64,000 nucleotides of DNA, from assembly GCF_030272615.1 (NCBI RefSeq), contig NC_081414.1, positions 916,121,648 to 916,185,647 of the forward strand, written 5' to 3'. This stretch comes from Cryptomeria japonica (Eukaryota > Streptophyta > Pinopsida > Cupressales > Cupressaceae). The position numbers and the translations under genes were made by a program. Every line of letters starts with the position of its first letter. The first letter of the stretch is position 1. The notes beneath the pieces were generated by a model. It was not told where the DNA came from. It searched no databases and saw only the letters and a program-made list of their open reading frames with translations. Below are positions 33,618-45,109 of the stretch, one piece after another.

Positions 33618-34380
33618 TGTAGACACCTAAAATTGTCGAGTCTAATTAAATAAATATTTTATTTATTTAATTATCTAAGCTTAATTCTTCTATTAATTAA
33701 ATAAATCCTTATTTATTTAATTAATTCATTTATCCTCTTCTAGCCTTATTTCTCATTTAAATAAATACATTTATTTATTTAAATTATCCCTTTCCTAAAT
33801 TAAATAAATATTTAATTTATTTAATTATCTTACTTCTTCTATTAATTAAATAAATCTTTATTTATTTAATTAATTCATTATCTTTTTCTACACATAACAC
33901 ATGTCATTCATCTCTTAATTCCTACACTGCCTACCTCTTTCATTATTTTATTATTTCTTCTACCTACCCTCTAATCCTAGCCGACCTCCTTTTTACACCT
34001 CTCAATCTTATCCCTCCATTTTATATTGTGTCTTCTATTTAAGGAGATGCTTCCTTCATTATCAAACCCTAACAACTTGATCAATTGGCTACACTACGAT
34101 CCTACTTGCAACCACATTCCGTTCTTTGTTGAGCTCTTGTGCATATAAAATCTGAGAGAAAATATATCAAGCAAGATTAATGGAGATAGGAAGAATGGAG
34201 ATCAAAACCCTATTGGACATGTGATGGTATAATCTTTGTGATTTCATGTGATTTGCATTGTCTTAGGTAATCTTCATATGTTATGGTGGATCTTTGTTGA
34301 TTGTTAGGCTAGGGTTTTGTGGTTGGATTCATTTAGCCTTTCAATATTGTTATTATTGTTATCCATTTTCACCATACATA
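33618..34380 (+). repeat. 3' LTR of gypsy B
   Basis: It is nearly identical to 18271-19033 and ends CCATACATA where the 5' LTR has CCATACACA. Reading the last CA as mutated to TA gives a standard 5-bp target duplication, GTAGT. Without that change the flanking repeat would be TAGTAGT. Confidence 0.85.
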
Positions 34381-34385
34381 GTAGT

Positions 34386-34628
34386 TAGTATTATGATTGC
34401 CTTTATAAAGATTTCTAGTTAAAAACTCTTTCCTTATTTGCTTTCAGGTTAAAAGCATATGAGTTGTTTTATTATTTATTGAAAATCATTAGAAGGTAGC
34501 TGCCACCTTGTAAAATAAGAAAAGAATCGGCCAATTCATATTTTATTAGGCTGGTTCAACTATGGTTACATTTGTCATCTTCATGGGCATGAGAATAGAG
34601 AGTTAAGTGACAAATCTGTTAACCAACA
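34386..34628 (+). repeat. 5' LTR of element C, second part
   Basis: It continues the LTR interrupted at 18270 and matches 37839-38080. It ends TTAACCAACA. Confidence 0.8.
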
Positions 34629-34660
34629 AATTTTTGGCGACTCCGTCGGAGAGATTTTAG
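34629..34660 (+). promoter_or_regulatory. Primer binding site of element C
   Basis: TTTTTGGCGACTCCGTCGG follows the 5' LTR end. The TTTGGCGACTCC form is common in plant gypsy-type elements and suggests that C is gypsy-derived. Confidence 0.6.
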
Positions 34661-36269
34661 TGTGCCTTGGAAAATATTTTAAATGTCTTTTGATAAGAAG
34701 TTTGGCGATTATGTTGATTTCCTACCTAGAGAAAGACATTTAGTTTAATGCATGGACAATCTTTAAAAAGAGAGAAGAGTTGTGGAAACAGTGTTGCATG
34801 AAATGCCCGTGTTATGGAACCAACAAAGATAAACTTGGAGAAAAATATATCTAGAGGAAAATGTAAAGTTCATCCTGAACAACTATTATTAGATTCTTTT
34901 GAAGAGAAAGTGACATTAGGAGAATTCAAAGGGGCTCATGTTTTCAGTTGGCTTTGTCGAGTTTTCGATAGCAACTTTCGATGTGGTGTAGTTGATGATA
35001 AAGGTCACATCACTCAGATTGAAGTCGGGAAGTTCATAAGCATTTTTGGTAGGATTGGAAAGAAAGAAAGATTGTCTCAAACTACCTTCCATGATGGGCT
35101 CCTACATGCAAGAGAGGATGAAATCCTCTCTAAGTTTGACCCTATGCTTTTGGAATATGACAATGGGATGTCATCATGTAGTACTTGTGTGAATCATGTC
35201 CTGTCTGTTGATAGGCTAGGAAAGGATCCTTTATCTAAAGGTTCTTCTATAAGCTTGGTCAACCCTATACAAAATGAAGCATGTGAAGAAGATTTATTTT
35301 CTCTTTTAAGGGGGTAGTTCCCTACACAAGGGATGGAAATTAAATGGAACCCTTTGAATCCCCTATATTACCCTGTATAATCTTCTAAGGATGCCCAGAC
35401 AAGAGATAATCCTCTTTTTTAAGTGGAAAACTTGCAGTTGGAAGAACAATCGCCTTTCCTCCATATTTCAGAAGAACTTAAAAAAAGTGTCCTTAAGAAT
35501 AGTGTTGATGGTGATGAATTTCTCTCCTTATGTTGTTGCATGGAAAAAGAGGGTATGGACGCTCAGTTCCCAGTTCCTAAAACCTATTCCCCTATTGATG
35601 ATCATTGGTTTATTCATGGAGAGGATAAATCTTTGTCAGTTGAAGGTTTTGAGTTGTCCTTGTGTGAAGTCCAAATACAAAATCATGATCGTTGTGGTGT
35701 TTTACCGAGTTATGAAATACATGATCAGGGACAGGATGCACCGATTAGATCTTCTCAAGAGAATTATTGTCTGTTATCTCAAACAAGTCATGAAGGAGTT
35801 AAAAATCTGATTCCAGTGGCCTATCATGAAAAATGGTTTCTTGGGCATGAATACATCCATCAACTTTTGTGTAGCCATAATTGGAAACCTAGTCTAGGAA
35901 TCCTCATTGGACATGCCTCATCTCATGTCATGTCATGCTTTCCAAATCCCCTTTCCTACAGAGGTATATATTTTTTCCAACCTATAAATGGTTTTTCTTG
36001 AGAAATGTTATCCTTCTTCATCATAAGGCCCTTATGGCCATGTACATATTTAGGTCCTTTTTGGTTTTTTGTAGGCATAGTTTGTTTTTCTCTCGGTTTT
36101 TGGCCTGTTGGATTTGCCTTGCATTTTTCCTAGTTTCCCCTCCACCATTCTGCTCAGCAGGTCCATTTCCTTCTGTTATGCCCAACTTTGTTGCCCATTT
36201 TACATGCACTGGTCCAAGTTCTTAGATTCTTTGTGTCCTTAGAGTCCTTGTCCCCATTCAGAGCCTATA
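34661..36269 (+). pseudogene. Internal region of element C with an unrecognised decayed ORF
   Basis: From ATG 34814 one frame runs to about 36001, about 395 codons. It is open at 34814-35317 and 35423-36001 in the same phase, with stops at 35315, about 35376 and about 35420. The first half contains GAHVFSWLCRVFDSNFRCGV and FHDGLLHAREDEILSKFDP. The second contains DDHWFIHGEDKSLSVEGFEL. I recognise no family: there is no zinc knuckle, protease, RT or integrase motif. It could be a remnant gag-like or captured ORF. 36002-36269 is T-rich and noncoding, and no clear polypurine tract precedes the 3' LTR. Confidence 0.5.
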
Positions 36270-38080
36270 TGTTACCTATCAAAATTTTAAATTTTGAAAA
36301 GTCACTTCCCTCTGCTTTTTCTTTAGGCTCTTAATCATAGCCTTTCCTAATTCCTTAACTTCTGTTGTGGAGTGCTCAACTTTTAGAACTACCCGATCGA
36401 CCGACCAGCTTAGGGAAGTTCGTATAACACCACCACCTTTAGGAGGTCGGGCTTGGGGATATTTTTGAAAGGAGTTTGATAGTTGTGAAGTTACCTAATC
36501 TCCCGATCTCCTGATCTTTCGACTCTTTGACACTCCTCGTATTGTGACAGATGTCTAGCCCTCGAGAATTTTAAGGACACTGTTGGTTCTAAGAAAGGAA
36601 GTTTGGTGTAATTAAGACTAGTGATTTTGGTACCTTGGATGACAACATGAGTAATAGTACAGATAGGTTTCGCTTGGCCACCGATGAAATTGAATGGGGC
36701 TGTCAAGATGATAAGAATACTGGCTTCTTGTCGTCCCTCCTCCCACCTCATCGATTGCCACGTCATGCATTATTTTTAGAAACAAATCAAGGCAAGATAT
36801 GTGAAGTGCCATCATTAATGGTCTTCAAGCAACCCAAATATGAAAAAAGGTGGTAGCATGCGTTACTTCATTTGATGTTGTCATTCTTGTAGAAAACATT
36901 AAAGGTAGCCAAAGGGGAAAATTGTCATCATAATTACATGCATCAAAATGGTCTTGCCTCATGATGATGAACTATCTTTTCATAATACAGATTTGAACTA
37001 GCCAGAGATAAAGCAGGAAGATATAGTCTGGCAGTTACGATCTTTTGCATGGAAAGCACAAACTAATTTCAGTGAATATAGGAAGATCGTCACCCTATTA
37101 GAGAATATTGCAGAACAAGTTGAGAATCATGAACAATGTATGCGAGACAAGCTATTGACAAGAAGAAACCCAAATAATTGACTTCAACAAAATGGTACTC
37201 CTAGTTGGAAGAGGTCATGTATTGCAACCTGATACCAACCCAGTATAGTGGCACATTCTTTTGATCATTTCTCAATTTTTGAAAGATATTTTGTTGATGC
37301 TAGTCGAAGAAGAAGAAGAAGAAAAAGATGATGAGATCGGCAGGCAGATTGCAGAGCTAAACCCTGTACTTGATGATGGAGCCTAAAGGTCTTGTAGCAT
37401 TACCTATTGTGAGGTGGTTTATATTTTGTGTTGCTCTTTACGATTTTGTTTTAAAACAATCATGATCAAGACTGTTAGCTTTAGTAACCATTTCTCGGGA
37501 ACGAAAAAGACATGAAGGTTATAGCTATAAATAGGTAGATTACTTAATTTGAGGAGATCTTTTGGGAAAACTTTATTTATCACATTAGAGAAAAAACTAT
37601 TATGCATGGGATTGTCTGCTATTTTTAATATAGAAGAACTACTGGTGGTTTTCGTATATTCATAAGCTTTGAATTATGATGTATGGATGGCTTTTTGTTC
37701 TTTGAAATGGATGTCAGTTGGTGAGTTTATATTGAAATGGTAGATGATTTGATATTTCATTTGCTATGGAATATTAGCTATGGATGGTGTTTCGTAGTAG
37801 CTTTATTTTAAAATCTGAAAAATTCTAAAAATAGTAGTTAGTATTATGAATGCCTTTATAAAGCTTTCTGGTTAAAATGTCTTCCTTATTTTCTTTTGGG
37901 TTAAAAGCATATGAGTTGTTTGTTTTTTAATTGAAAATCATTAGAAGGTAGTTGCCTCCTTGTAAAATAAGCAAAGAATCAACTAGTTCATATTTTGTTA
38001 GGCTGGTTCAATTGTGGTTACATTTGTCATCTCTGTGGGTGTGAGAATATAGAATTAGAAGAAAAATCTGTTAACCAACA
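36270..38080 (+). repeat. 3' LTR of element C
   Basis: It starts TGTTACC and ends TTAACCAACA, followed by target duplication ATCTT. It retains the unoccupied site (AAATAGTAGTTAGTATTATG near 37830-37850) into which gypsy B inserted in the sister LTR. TATAAATA at 37526-37533. Confidence 0.8.
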
Positions 38081-38085
38081 ATCTT

Positions 38086-39800
38086 ACATACCTCAGAGTC
38101 TTCTAATTGTTTTGATTCTCAGGTTCTTGAACTTCTTCACCGACAACAATAATATCTGGATTAGTTGTCTCTACCGGATCATTCTGCTTTAGGTTCTCAT
38201 TATGCAATTGCTTTGAAATAACATCCTAATCACCAAACTCATATGGTCTGGTATGTTGTCCATGATATTCATCAACCTTCACATTTGCACTTTTCACTAT
38301 ATTTTTCATCCTCTTATTGGAACACGTGTAGGTATTGCTCTTAGTAGAACAACCCAAGAAGATTCTTTCATCACATCTTGCATCAAAATTTCCTATATCG
38401 TCATCTCCTTTGATATAACATTTTCTTCCAAAATTTTTGAAATATCTAGCTGTAGGAACATGACCAAACCATAGCTCATAAGGAGTCTTACTGGAATCAC
38501 CTTTTATATGCACCCAATTGAATGTGTATACAACAGTGCTAACAACTTCTCTCCAAAAGGTATGTGGAGCATTCCTTTCAATCAACATAGTCCTAGCAGC
38601 ATCCAAAATAGTTATGTTCTTCCTTTCAACAACTCCATTTTGTTGAGGGTTTCTAGGAGAAAATAATTGTCTTCTAATTCCATACTTATCAAAAAATGAA
38701 TCAAACTCACCAGATGTCAATTCTCCTCCTCTATCAGATCTCAAACATTTCAGCTTCAATCCTATCTCTATCTCCACCTTAGCTTTGAATATCTTGAATT
38801 TCTCCAGTGCTTCTGGTTTCTCTCTTAGAAAGGTAACCCACATCATTCTATAAAAATCATCAATCAACAACAAGAAATACCTGTCACCCCGAATGCTTCT
38901 TACTCTTGTAGGACCACACAAATCAGTATGCACAAGATCCAATAATCCCTTGGATGTATGCAACTTACTCTTGAATGAAATTCTTGTTTGCTTTCCCAAC
39001 TGACATTCTTTACATACTAGATTAGAAGGCTTCACAATCTTGGGCTAATCTCAAATAGCTTGAGTAGAACTTATCCTTATCATGCAGTCAAAATTAACAT
39101 GACACATTATTCTATGCCATAACCATCTTTCATCTATTTGAGAAATCAAACAACTTTTCTCACCAACATTCAAATGAAAGATATTACCTTTAGTCTTAGT
39201 TCCTGATGCAATCTCTATACCAGAGGCATTCAAAATCTTGCATTTACCATTCTTGAATTGTAAATCATATCCCTTATCAACCATCTACCCAACACTCAAA
39301 ATTTTATGCTTCAAACCTTCAACATATAAGACATCATCAGTATTATGCTTACCATCAAGAGAAATAACACCTATACCACGAATTACACAAGATTTATCAT
39401 CTCCAATTCTTACTATACCACCATCATACCTCTCCATATTCACAAATTTTCTTTTATCACATATCATATGATGTGAAAAACTGCTATCAATTACCCATTC
39501 ATCTTTCTCTTCAATCTTACCAACCAAGGCTTAATTTTCTCCTCAACAATGCAGCTTGTAGAATTCATTGGTACTAGATTATCTTCCTTGATAGCAATAA
39601 ATACAAATTCATCTTCCGAGTTCCCATTCTCAAACTCTTCATCTATCACACCTTCATCATCAGCATAATAACATTTCTTCTAATATCTGAACTTCTGGTT
39701 AGGCTTATAGGGCTTAACATATCTATCTTTCTTCTCATATATATCGAGCTTATCAAATTTATCATGCTTATCATACTTTGACATTCTTTTAGGACACCTA
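38086..39800 (-). pseudogene. Copia D integrase and protease region
   Basis: The integrase ORF (39035-38226) has KECQLGKQTR, LDLVHTDLCGP (first catalytic D), KCLRSDRGGELTS (second D) and NPQQNGVVERKN (E). Upstream, 39284-39051 is the GAG-pre-integrase stretch with WLWHRIMCHVNFD. 39527-39285 is the protease, where the active site reads VIDSSFSHH and not the DSG seen in EG. Frames are separated by stops and small indels. It is nonfunctional. Confidence 0.8.
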
Positions 39801-40647
39801 GAAGCAAAATGTCCTATCTTATTAAAAGATTTTTTTTTAAAGGTAACTTCCCATCATATTTACCAGCTCCCTTACACAATCTTCGAGCAATAAGTGCTTC
39901 AATCTCATCCAACTCTCTTTCTTGTTCTTCCATCTCTCTCATTTCTCTTTCATATCTGGAAACCCTAGATGAACTTTCTCTCAGATCATACTTCTGCTTC
40001 CCAGATACAGATGCTTTAAATACAGTCTCAAATTTACCATGAGATTCTCCAAATCTACTCAACTCAAACTCAGCAAGCTTACCAACCAACATGTCTCTTT
40101 TCACAGTGGTCATAGTCTAGATCTCATCAATTGTAGCAACTTTAGATTTGTAAGCAGGAGGCAAAGATCTCAGCACTTTAGCAACAATCTCATCTTCTTC
40201 AAGAGTTCCACCAACACATTTGATGTTCATGACAAGTTCATTCACTTTATCCATAAAGGATGATATGTTCTCATCTTCTCCCATCTTCATCATCTCATAT
40301 TTTCCTTTCAAACTCTACAATTTAGCAACTTTGACATGTTTATCTCCTTCATACAAAGTCTCCAAATTTTCCCAGATCTCATGTGTAGTTTGCAATTCCA
40401 TCACATTAGTCATCTTTGAATTGGTCAGGGCACTCAGCAATGCTTCTTTACCTCTTATGTTATGTTCAACATCCTTGATCTCACTTGCAGTAACTGGTCT
40501 ATTCTGAGGAACATTGTAGGTATTCTTTGTAATCTTCCAATAGTCATCACCAAGACACTTCAAGTGACACTCCATCCGGTCCTTCCATACAGTGTAATTT
40601 CTTCCATCAAATCTTAGACTCTCTGTCTTGAATAAATAGGTTTCCAT
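39801..40647 (-). pseudogene. Copia D gag
   Basis: It starts at ATG 40647 (METYLFKTESLRFDGRNYTVW). The frame continues through TAG at 40312 and TAG at 40114, with all three blocks in phase. It includes the capsid-like LLSALTNSKMTNVMELQTTHEIW region and a helical EREMREMEEQERELDEIEAL stretch. The zinc knuckle at the end is destroyed by an expanded T run near 39830. Both in-frame stops are TAG. Confidence 0.75.
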
Positions 40648-40685
40648 CCCAGATTCTCTTCAAGCGGTCAAGCTTCTTCTAGAGG

Positions 40686-40704
40686 ATCTAGCTCTGATAC
40701 CAAT
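40686..40704 (-). promoter_or_regulatory. Primer binding site of copia D (initiator tRNA-Met)
   Basis: The minus strand reads TTGGTATCAGAGCTAGATC next to the CAACA end of the LTR at 40705. TGGTATCAGAGC is the standard plant site complementary to initiator methionine tRNA. Confidence 0.85.
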
Positions 40705-40935
40705 TGTTGGCAACAACAATGAAGGAAAATTGAGGGGGGGGGGGGGGGGGGTGAATTAGTTTTCATTGGATTAAATAATTTAAGAACAATTTCATATCTA
40801 ATCGACTACAATAAGAACAAAGATAAACACAATAATAACAACAGACATAACACTGAGATTTTGACATGGAAAACCCGATTAAGGGAAAAACCACAGTGGG
40901 AACCTACCCACAATAAGATGATACTCTACAGTAGT
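40705..40935 (-). repeat. 5' LTR of copia D (U5/R end)
   Basis: It matches the equivalent end of the EG LTRs (48373 and 61128) through the TTTTGACATGGAAAACC and GGGAACCTACCCACAA blocks, then diverges near 40935. A run of 18 G residues occupies 40734-40751. The outer LTR end is not resolved. Confidence 0.6.
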
Positions 40936-41783
40936 GTTGGTTAATAGATTTGTGTTTTTCAAAATCTCTATTCTTCACTTAACCTTTGTTACCCTTTAAA
41001 GGCAAATTTGCAACCACACAATTGGATAAACAAAAATGATTTGTTCTTCTCTTAATTAAGGTACAACTCCCTTCAAATATATTCAATGAATTAATTTAAT
41101 CTATGAGTTCATGTACACTTTTAAGCATCAAAGGAATTCATCTCCATACATCAACATGGTATGAAGATGCAAAATACTCATATACCAATTTAAGAAAATA
41201 GCTCACTAACTATCTTAACTGGTCCAACTAAATGCACAAAAATGAAAGAAGAATTTTCAACTCCTAACTTTGTAAATATTTTAATATGAGGAATGAGATC
41301 AATTTGAACAAGAATTCATTCACACAAAAATAAATTCCTCATATTCAAACACACAGATTCAAACTGTCAAAATTGATTCATATATATTCAATTCACAGAT
41401 GAATATCTTTCCTCATATCTTCAAAAAAATAGATAAAGAATCAAGAGTTTACTTCAGCACACTAACAAAATTTCTTAGACCCCTCCAAAGAATCAGAAAA
41501 TATTTTTTATAGCCACAACCTGGCTAATGGTTTAAAGAGGGAAACATGAAAATTCAATATTTCCACCTCGAAGTTTAAGAGAGGTTTACTTAAAACTTAA
41601 AAACTAAATTTGCCAAAACTAATGATAAGAAAACAGTTATGGATCATTCTGATTGGGCTCAGCGGCTACAGTTGCTGCATTCTTCCATCCAACGCAAGCA
41701 ACAAAGAAATCCTGAATTAAGGCACCATGAAGGAGTCCCACGTGTATCATCCTCTACTTCCAAACCTCTTTTTCCCTATGAAC
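40936..41783. other. Unassigned AT-rich sequence between D and H
   Basis: This may be the divergent rest of the D LTR or the 3' part of H. A short plus ORF at 41639-41887 has no recognisable domain. I see nothing else. Confidence 0.3.
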
Positions 41784-42944
41784 CTATGCAAATTTGTTGG
41801 AATGACTGTCCAGGTGTCCAATGCATAAAAAAAGAAGAGATTCAATCTTTGCAATGGTGGACAAATCGTTTGAAACTATTTCCTTAGCCTCTTTGACATT
41901 ATTAATTTTTCCTTCAAATGATTTTGTTATAACCTCCACAGCTTTGAGGGTCTTCCCATCATCTTTTAGACACTTGATTCTAATGCACACAAGTTCATTT
42001 TGCATGGATGAAACTAATTCTACGAGTTGGTCCACTAGTTTTGCAGATTATTCATAAGCTTGCTTTCTTAAGGAATTCCTCCATTCAATATTTCTCTGGC
42101 AAACATACATGATACTATCATCTAATCCAGCTATAGGTTTCTCAGTAAGAAACTTCATTACCCCATAGATTTTCACTTCTCGCATCTATGCTACTTTTGT
42201 TGCCCATTTAGCTTCTTATTTTTTCAAATTCATGATTTCGGCTTCCAACTCCTTCATCACCATTAACACCCCATCCTAAATTCTACTCAAATTAGTAAAA
42301 TACTTTGCACCTGATTTTTGAATTGCTTATAAACACTCCATCACAGTTTCTGTAATGAGCCTACATTTTTGTATTTGCTCCAGAGTCTTTTGATTAACAG
42401 GTGATTTAGGGTCAAAGGACGTTGGAAGCTGTGACAGAGGTTGAGGGTTTGGATTATTAATTGCTTTGATATACTTTTCCATTCTCCTTAGAATTTCCTT
42501 CATCTCATTCTTATCCCTCTCATCCTTCCATGTTATATTGAGTATTTTCTTGATCGATGTTTCAATATGGAAGGCATCAACTACTCGCCTTCCGACACCA
42601 AGATTTAGTTTTTCAACTAGGAAATAGTCTTCCCTTTCCCTAGCCATTATGACTTTCATCTTTTTTTGGAACTCTTTATCATTCTGACATCTATGTACTT
42701 CGACTTTGGGAGGTTTAGGAAGCTCAGATTCAGTCGATGAGGAATCATTGTCAATGGCATGATTGCTAAAGTCGTCGTGAGTGTCTCGTTTACTAGCTTC
42801 TCTTTCTTGTCTTTCCCTAGACATGGTGGGAGATAGGGGCTGACCAAAGATTGGTAGATTGTAAATTGGTATCTGTGATGAGGACGGTTTATTGTAAAAG
42901 GGGTTTTCCACAAAGAATGGATTGTCTTTTGATGAAAAGGGCAT
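41784..42944 (-). pseudogene. Decayed ORF of element H, helical, unrecognised
   Basis: Open blocks 42944-42327 and 42035-41784 are in the same phase, with several stops between them, giving about 387 codons. It starts MPFSSKDNPFFVENPFYNK. A charged SRERQEREASKRD stretch and long Lys/Glu-rich segments (EMKEILRRMEKYIKAINNP; NNVKEAKEIVSNDL) suggest coiled coil. No enzyme motif or zinc knuckle is seen. Its place downstream of an LTR, primer site and leader on the same strand makes it the first ORF of H, possibly a diverged gag or an extra ORF. Confidence 0.45.
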
Positions 42945-45080
42945 TTCTTTTTCTTTGTCTTTTTTTGTGAGAATTTCTAGTTTGAACAGGCATTTTGTAA
43001 CAGATAGGACTGAGAGTCAAATGTTTTGCAGAAGTCAAGATCAAATTGTAGCTAGTAGTTCGTTTAACGTAGTGATTGAAAGAAGTAACTGAGATCTAGT
43101 CTGGTTTTAGGAATGATCTATCCTATGTAAGACGTTATCTAAGTTAACTTAGGTTTGATAAGATGTTTGTTTGAACTAGCTGAGAGATGATCGACAAATT
43201 CGTGCAACGCAATGGCAAGGGTACAATATCAAGGTTGTTTATGCTCAGGGGGATGATAACTAGTTTTTGGCTCATTGTAGACTGTTTTAGACAGGTTTGA
43301 CTATTCTGGAGTGACAAAATCAAAGACTCGTACAATAGAATTTCTAAGACCGTATGATAATATAACAGCTTCAGGACGGCAACAATTTTGTTTCGTATGA
43401 GTTGCTACCTAGTACCATACGACAAATGGGTAGGTCCCGAACAACAAAAGATTCAATGCAGTTTTGTTTCGTATGACACAGGATTCAGCTTAAATGATAG
43501 ACTGTTGGGTTTCGTACGACAGAGGATTGAGCTTTGAACGACAATTTAGAAGACTCATATGACACAAGATATGGTGTAGGGTGACAAATGACCAAGCTCG
43601 TATGACTGTTAACAGGACAGAGACAAAAATTCTGAGTTTTTTTTTCAATAGCTGAGTATGACAACTGAGTATGACCAATTCTGAGGTGGACTGATTTTTT
43701 TTTATCAGGATAAACTAGCTTCGACACAGATAGAGTTTTATCACTGAGTTGTTGATTTGTCTGATTTGTTTTCTCCAGTTTCAGTATTTCGATCTTAGTC
43801 TCAGGGATGAAAACACAGAAAACATGCAGTATAAATAGTAACTCCAATCACAACATGCAAACCCTATGGAAGTTGTCTTAGAGAAGAAAACCTTTGCTTG
43901 CTGACTTAGGTACACACCTAATAGCTAATCAGAATATGGTCGTTGAGTCTCACGCAATGGATTCTCAATGCTGTATTAGTCGACTCCAAACACTAATGGG
44001 GGCACGATATGGCAAGTGTCTTGGGAGAGTTACTATCTCTCTTGCACAAAGATTATCAACCTTTCAGAGGTGAATCGGGTAGCTTCTAATTTTAATTGGA
44101 TCTAGTAAGGGTTTTGTTTGGTGCGTCAAGGTATAAACTCAATTAAGAGGTCTCCCAACCTTGAAAACCAAGGTTCAATATACCCAAAGGTACTGAGGAG
44201 AGTTATTCTCGAGCACTGTCATTGATGTGATTTTCATCAAATCACATTTATTTTATAGTGGGTTGGAGTACTTGGCATTTAGTCGTTCCCACTTAGGTCA
44301 TTCCCCTCACACCGGTTGTAACGGTTTTAAGAGTTTTTCAACCCCTCGGGAGGGCAGGCCTGCTAAAAATGTACAAATCTCAAATAAAGAAAATGCCTCA
44401 AGGGTCTAGATTTCTAATTGTCTAAAAAAAGACAAGAGCATACTCTCCTACCTCTCAGAATTTTCTAAAAACATAAAAGACAGATTTGTTCATTAACCAG
44501 ATAGCAAGTTAGGTGCCTAAAAAAAATTAAAGAATACACGATGTTTGATTGATTTCTCTTTAGGCAACCTACAAAAACAATGCATCAGTAGTCATGTTGT
44601 TTTTATTCTTTGACAAGCGTATGTTTGATTGATAAATTCTTTGACAAGTGTCCTGCAAGAAACTGGTTAGGCTATGAAAATACTAGGCAAACAGAAGACA
44701 ATTAAGGGTCAACATTAGCGTAATCAAAATTTAATTCAAGAAAAACCCCGAAAAGTGAAACTTGCTTTTAATCTAATAGAAAATAGAATCGTACGACAAT
44801 TCTTATAGAATGGAATGACAAAAAACTTTTATTGTACGAGTCAAAAATGAGCATAGAATGACAGAAGATAAAATCAAATAACCAGAAACAGTATGTCGCA
44901 TGAGTCCATCTTCTGTTTCGTACAACAAATGACAGGATCTAATATTATGTCATACGATAAATCACAAGCTTTAATATAATGTTGTACGATGCAGTGAAAC
45001 TGCTCGTACGATATTTCGTAGAGATTGTATAAACGAAACCTGCAGGATAAAAAGAATGATTTTGAGGCCGAAAAAGTAGT
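42945..45080 (-). promoter_or_regulatory. Leader of element H with dispersed CGTATGAC/GTACGAC motif
   Basis: About 2.1 kb between the primer site and the H ORF contains at least fifteen CGTATGAC, CGTACGAC or near variants, clustered at 43320-43610 and 44790-45020. On the minus strand they read GTCATACG or GTCGTACG, often followed by AAAC. No gene is visible. The layout parallels the motif-rich leader of gypsy B. Confidence 0.5.
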
Positions 45081-45104
45081 TTTCTACCCCACGGTGGGCA
45101 CCAA
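45081..45104 (-). promoter_or_regulatory. Primer binding site of element H
   Basis: The minus strand reads TTGGTGCCCACCGTGGGG just after the LTR end at 45110. TGGTGCCCACCGTGGGG-type sites are seen in plant gypsy elements. Confidence 0.6.
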
Positions 45105-45109
45105 AAAAG

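Larger units (their letters stand above)
18271..34380 (+). mobile_element. Ty3/gypsy element B, Tat/Ogre-like, with antisense PMD gene
   Basis: The element is 16.1 kb with two 763-bp LTRs that differ by eye at only about four positions. GTAGT flanks it at 18266-18270 and 34381-34385. The matching uninterrupted site is visible in the other LTR of C (about 37832-37846). The order is leader, gag, protease, G-patch-like linker, RT, RNase H, second RNase H, integrase, then a 4.9-kb 3' region with an antisense gene. The two RNase H domains identify the Tat lineage by established classification. One frameshift and six stops break the sense frame, so it cannot move autonomously now. Confidence 0.85.
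16726..38080 (+). mobile_element. LTR element C with little coding capacity, hosting gypsy B in its 5' LTR
   Basis: The 5' LTR is 16726-18270 plus 34386-34628 (about 1.79 kb once B is removed). The 3' LTR is 36270-38080 (1,811 bp). Both begin TGTTAC and end TTAACCAACA. The target duplication is ATCTT at 16721-16725 and 38081-38085, inside copia D. A TGGCGACTCC primer site follows the 5' LTR. The internal region is only about 1.64 kb and has no gag, RT or integrase motif, so it is presumably mobilised by another element. The LTRs differ at very roughly one site in ten, so it is old. Confidence 0.8.
13246..40935 (-). mobile_element. Ty1/copia element D, split by element C
   Basis: The two halves lie at 13246-16725 (LTR remnant, 3' UTR, RNase H, RT) and 38081-40935 (integrase, protease, gag, primer site, 5' LTR start). 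The break falls in the integrase-RT linker: removing 16726-38085 rejoins GATTTAATCTT with ACATACCTC, matching the intact arrangement seen in relative EG near 58510. Its 3' LTR is cut at 13246 and the outer end of its 5' LTR is unclear, so its own target duplication cannot be given. It is related to elements EG and F. Confidence 0.75.
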
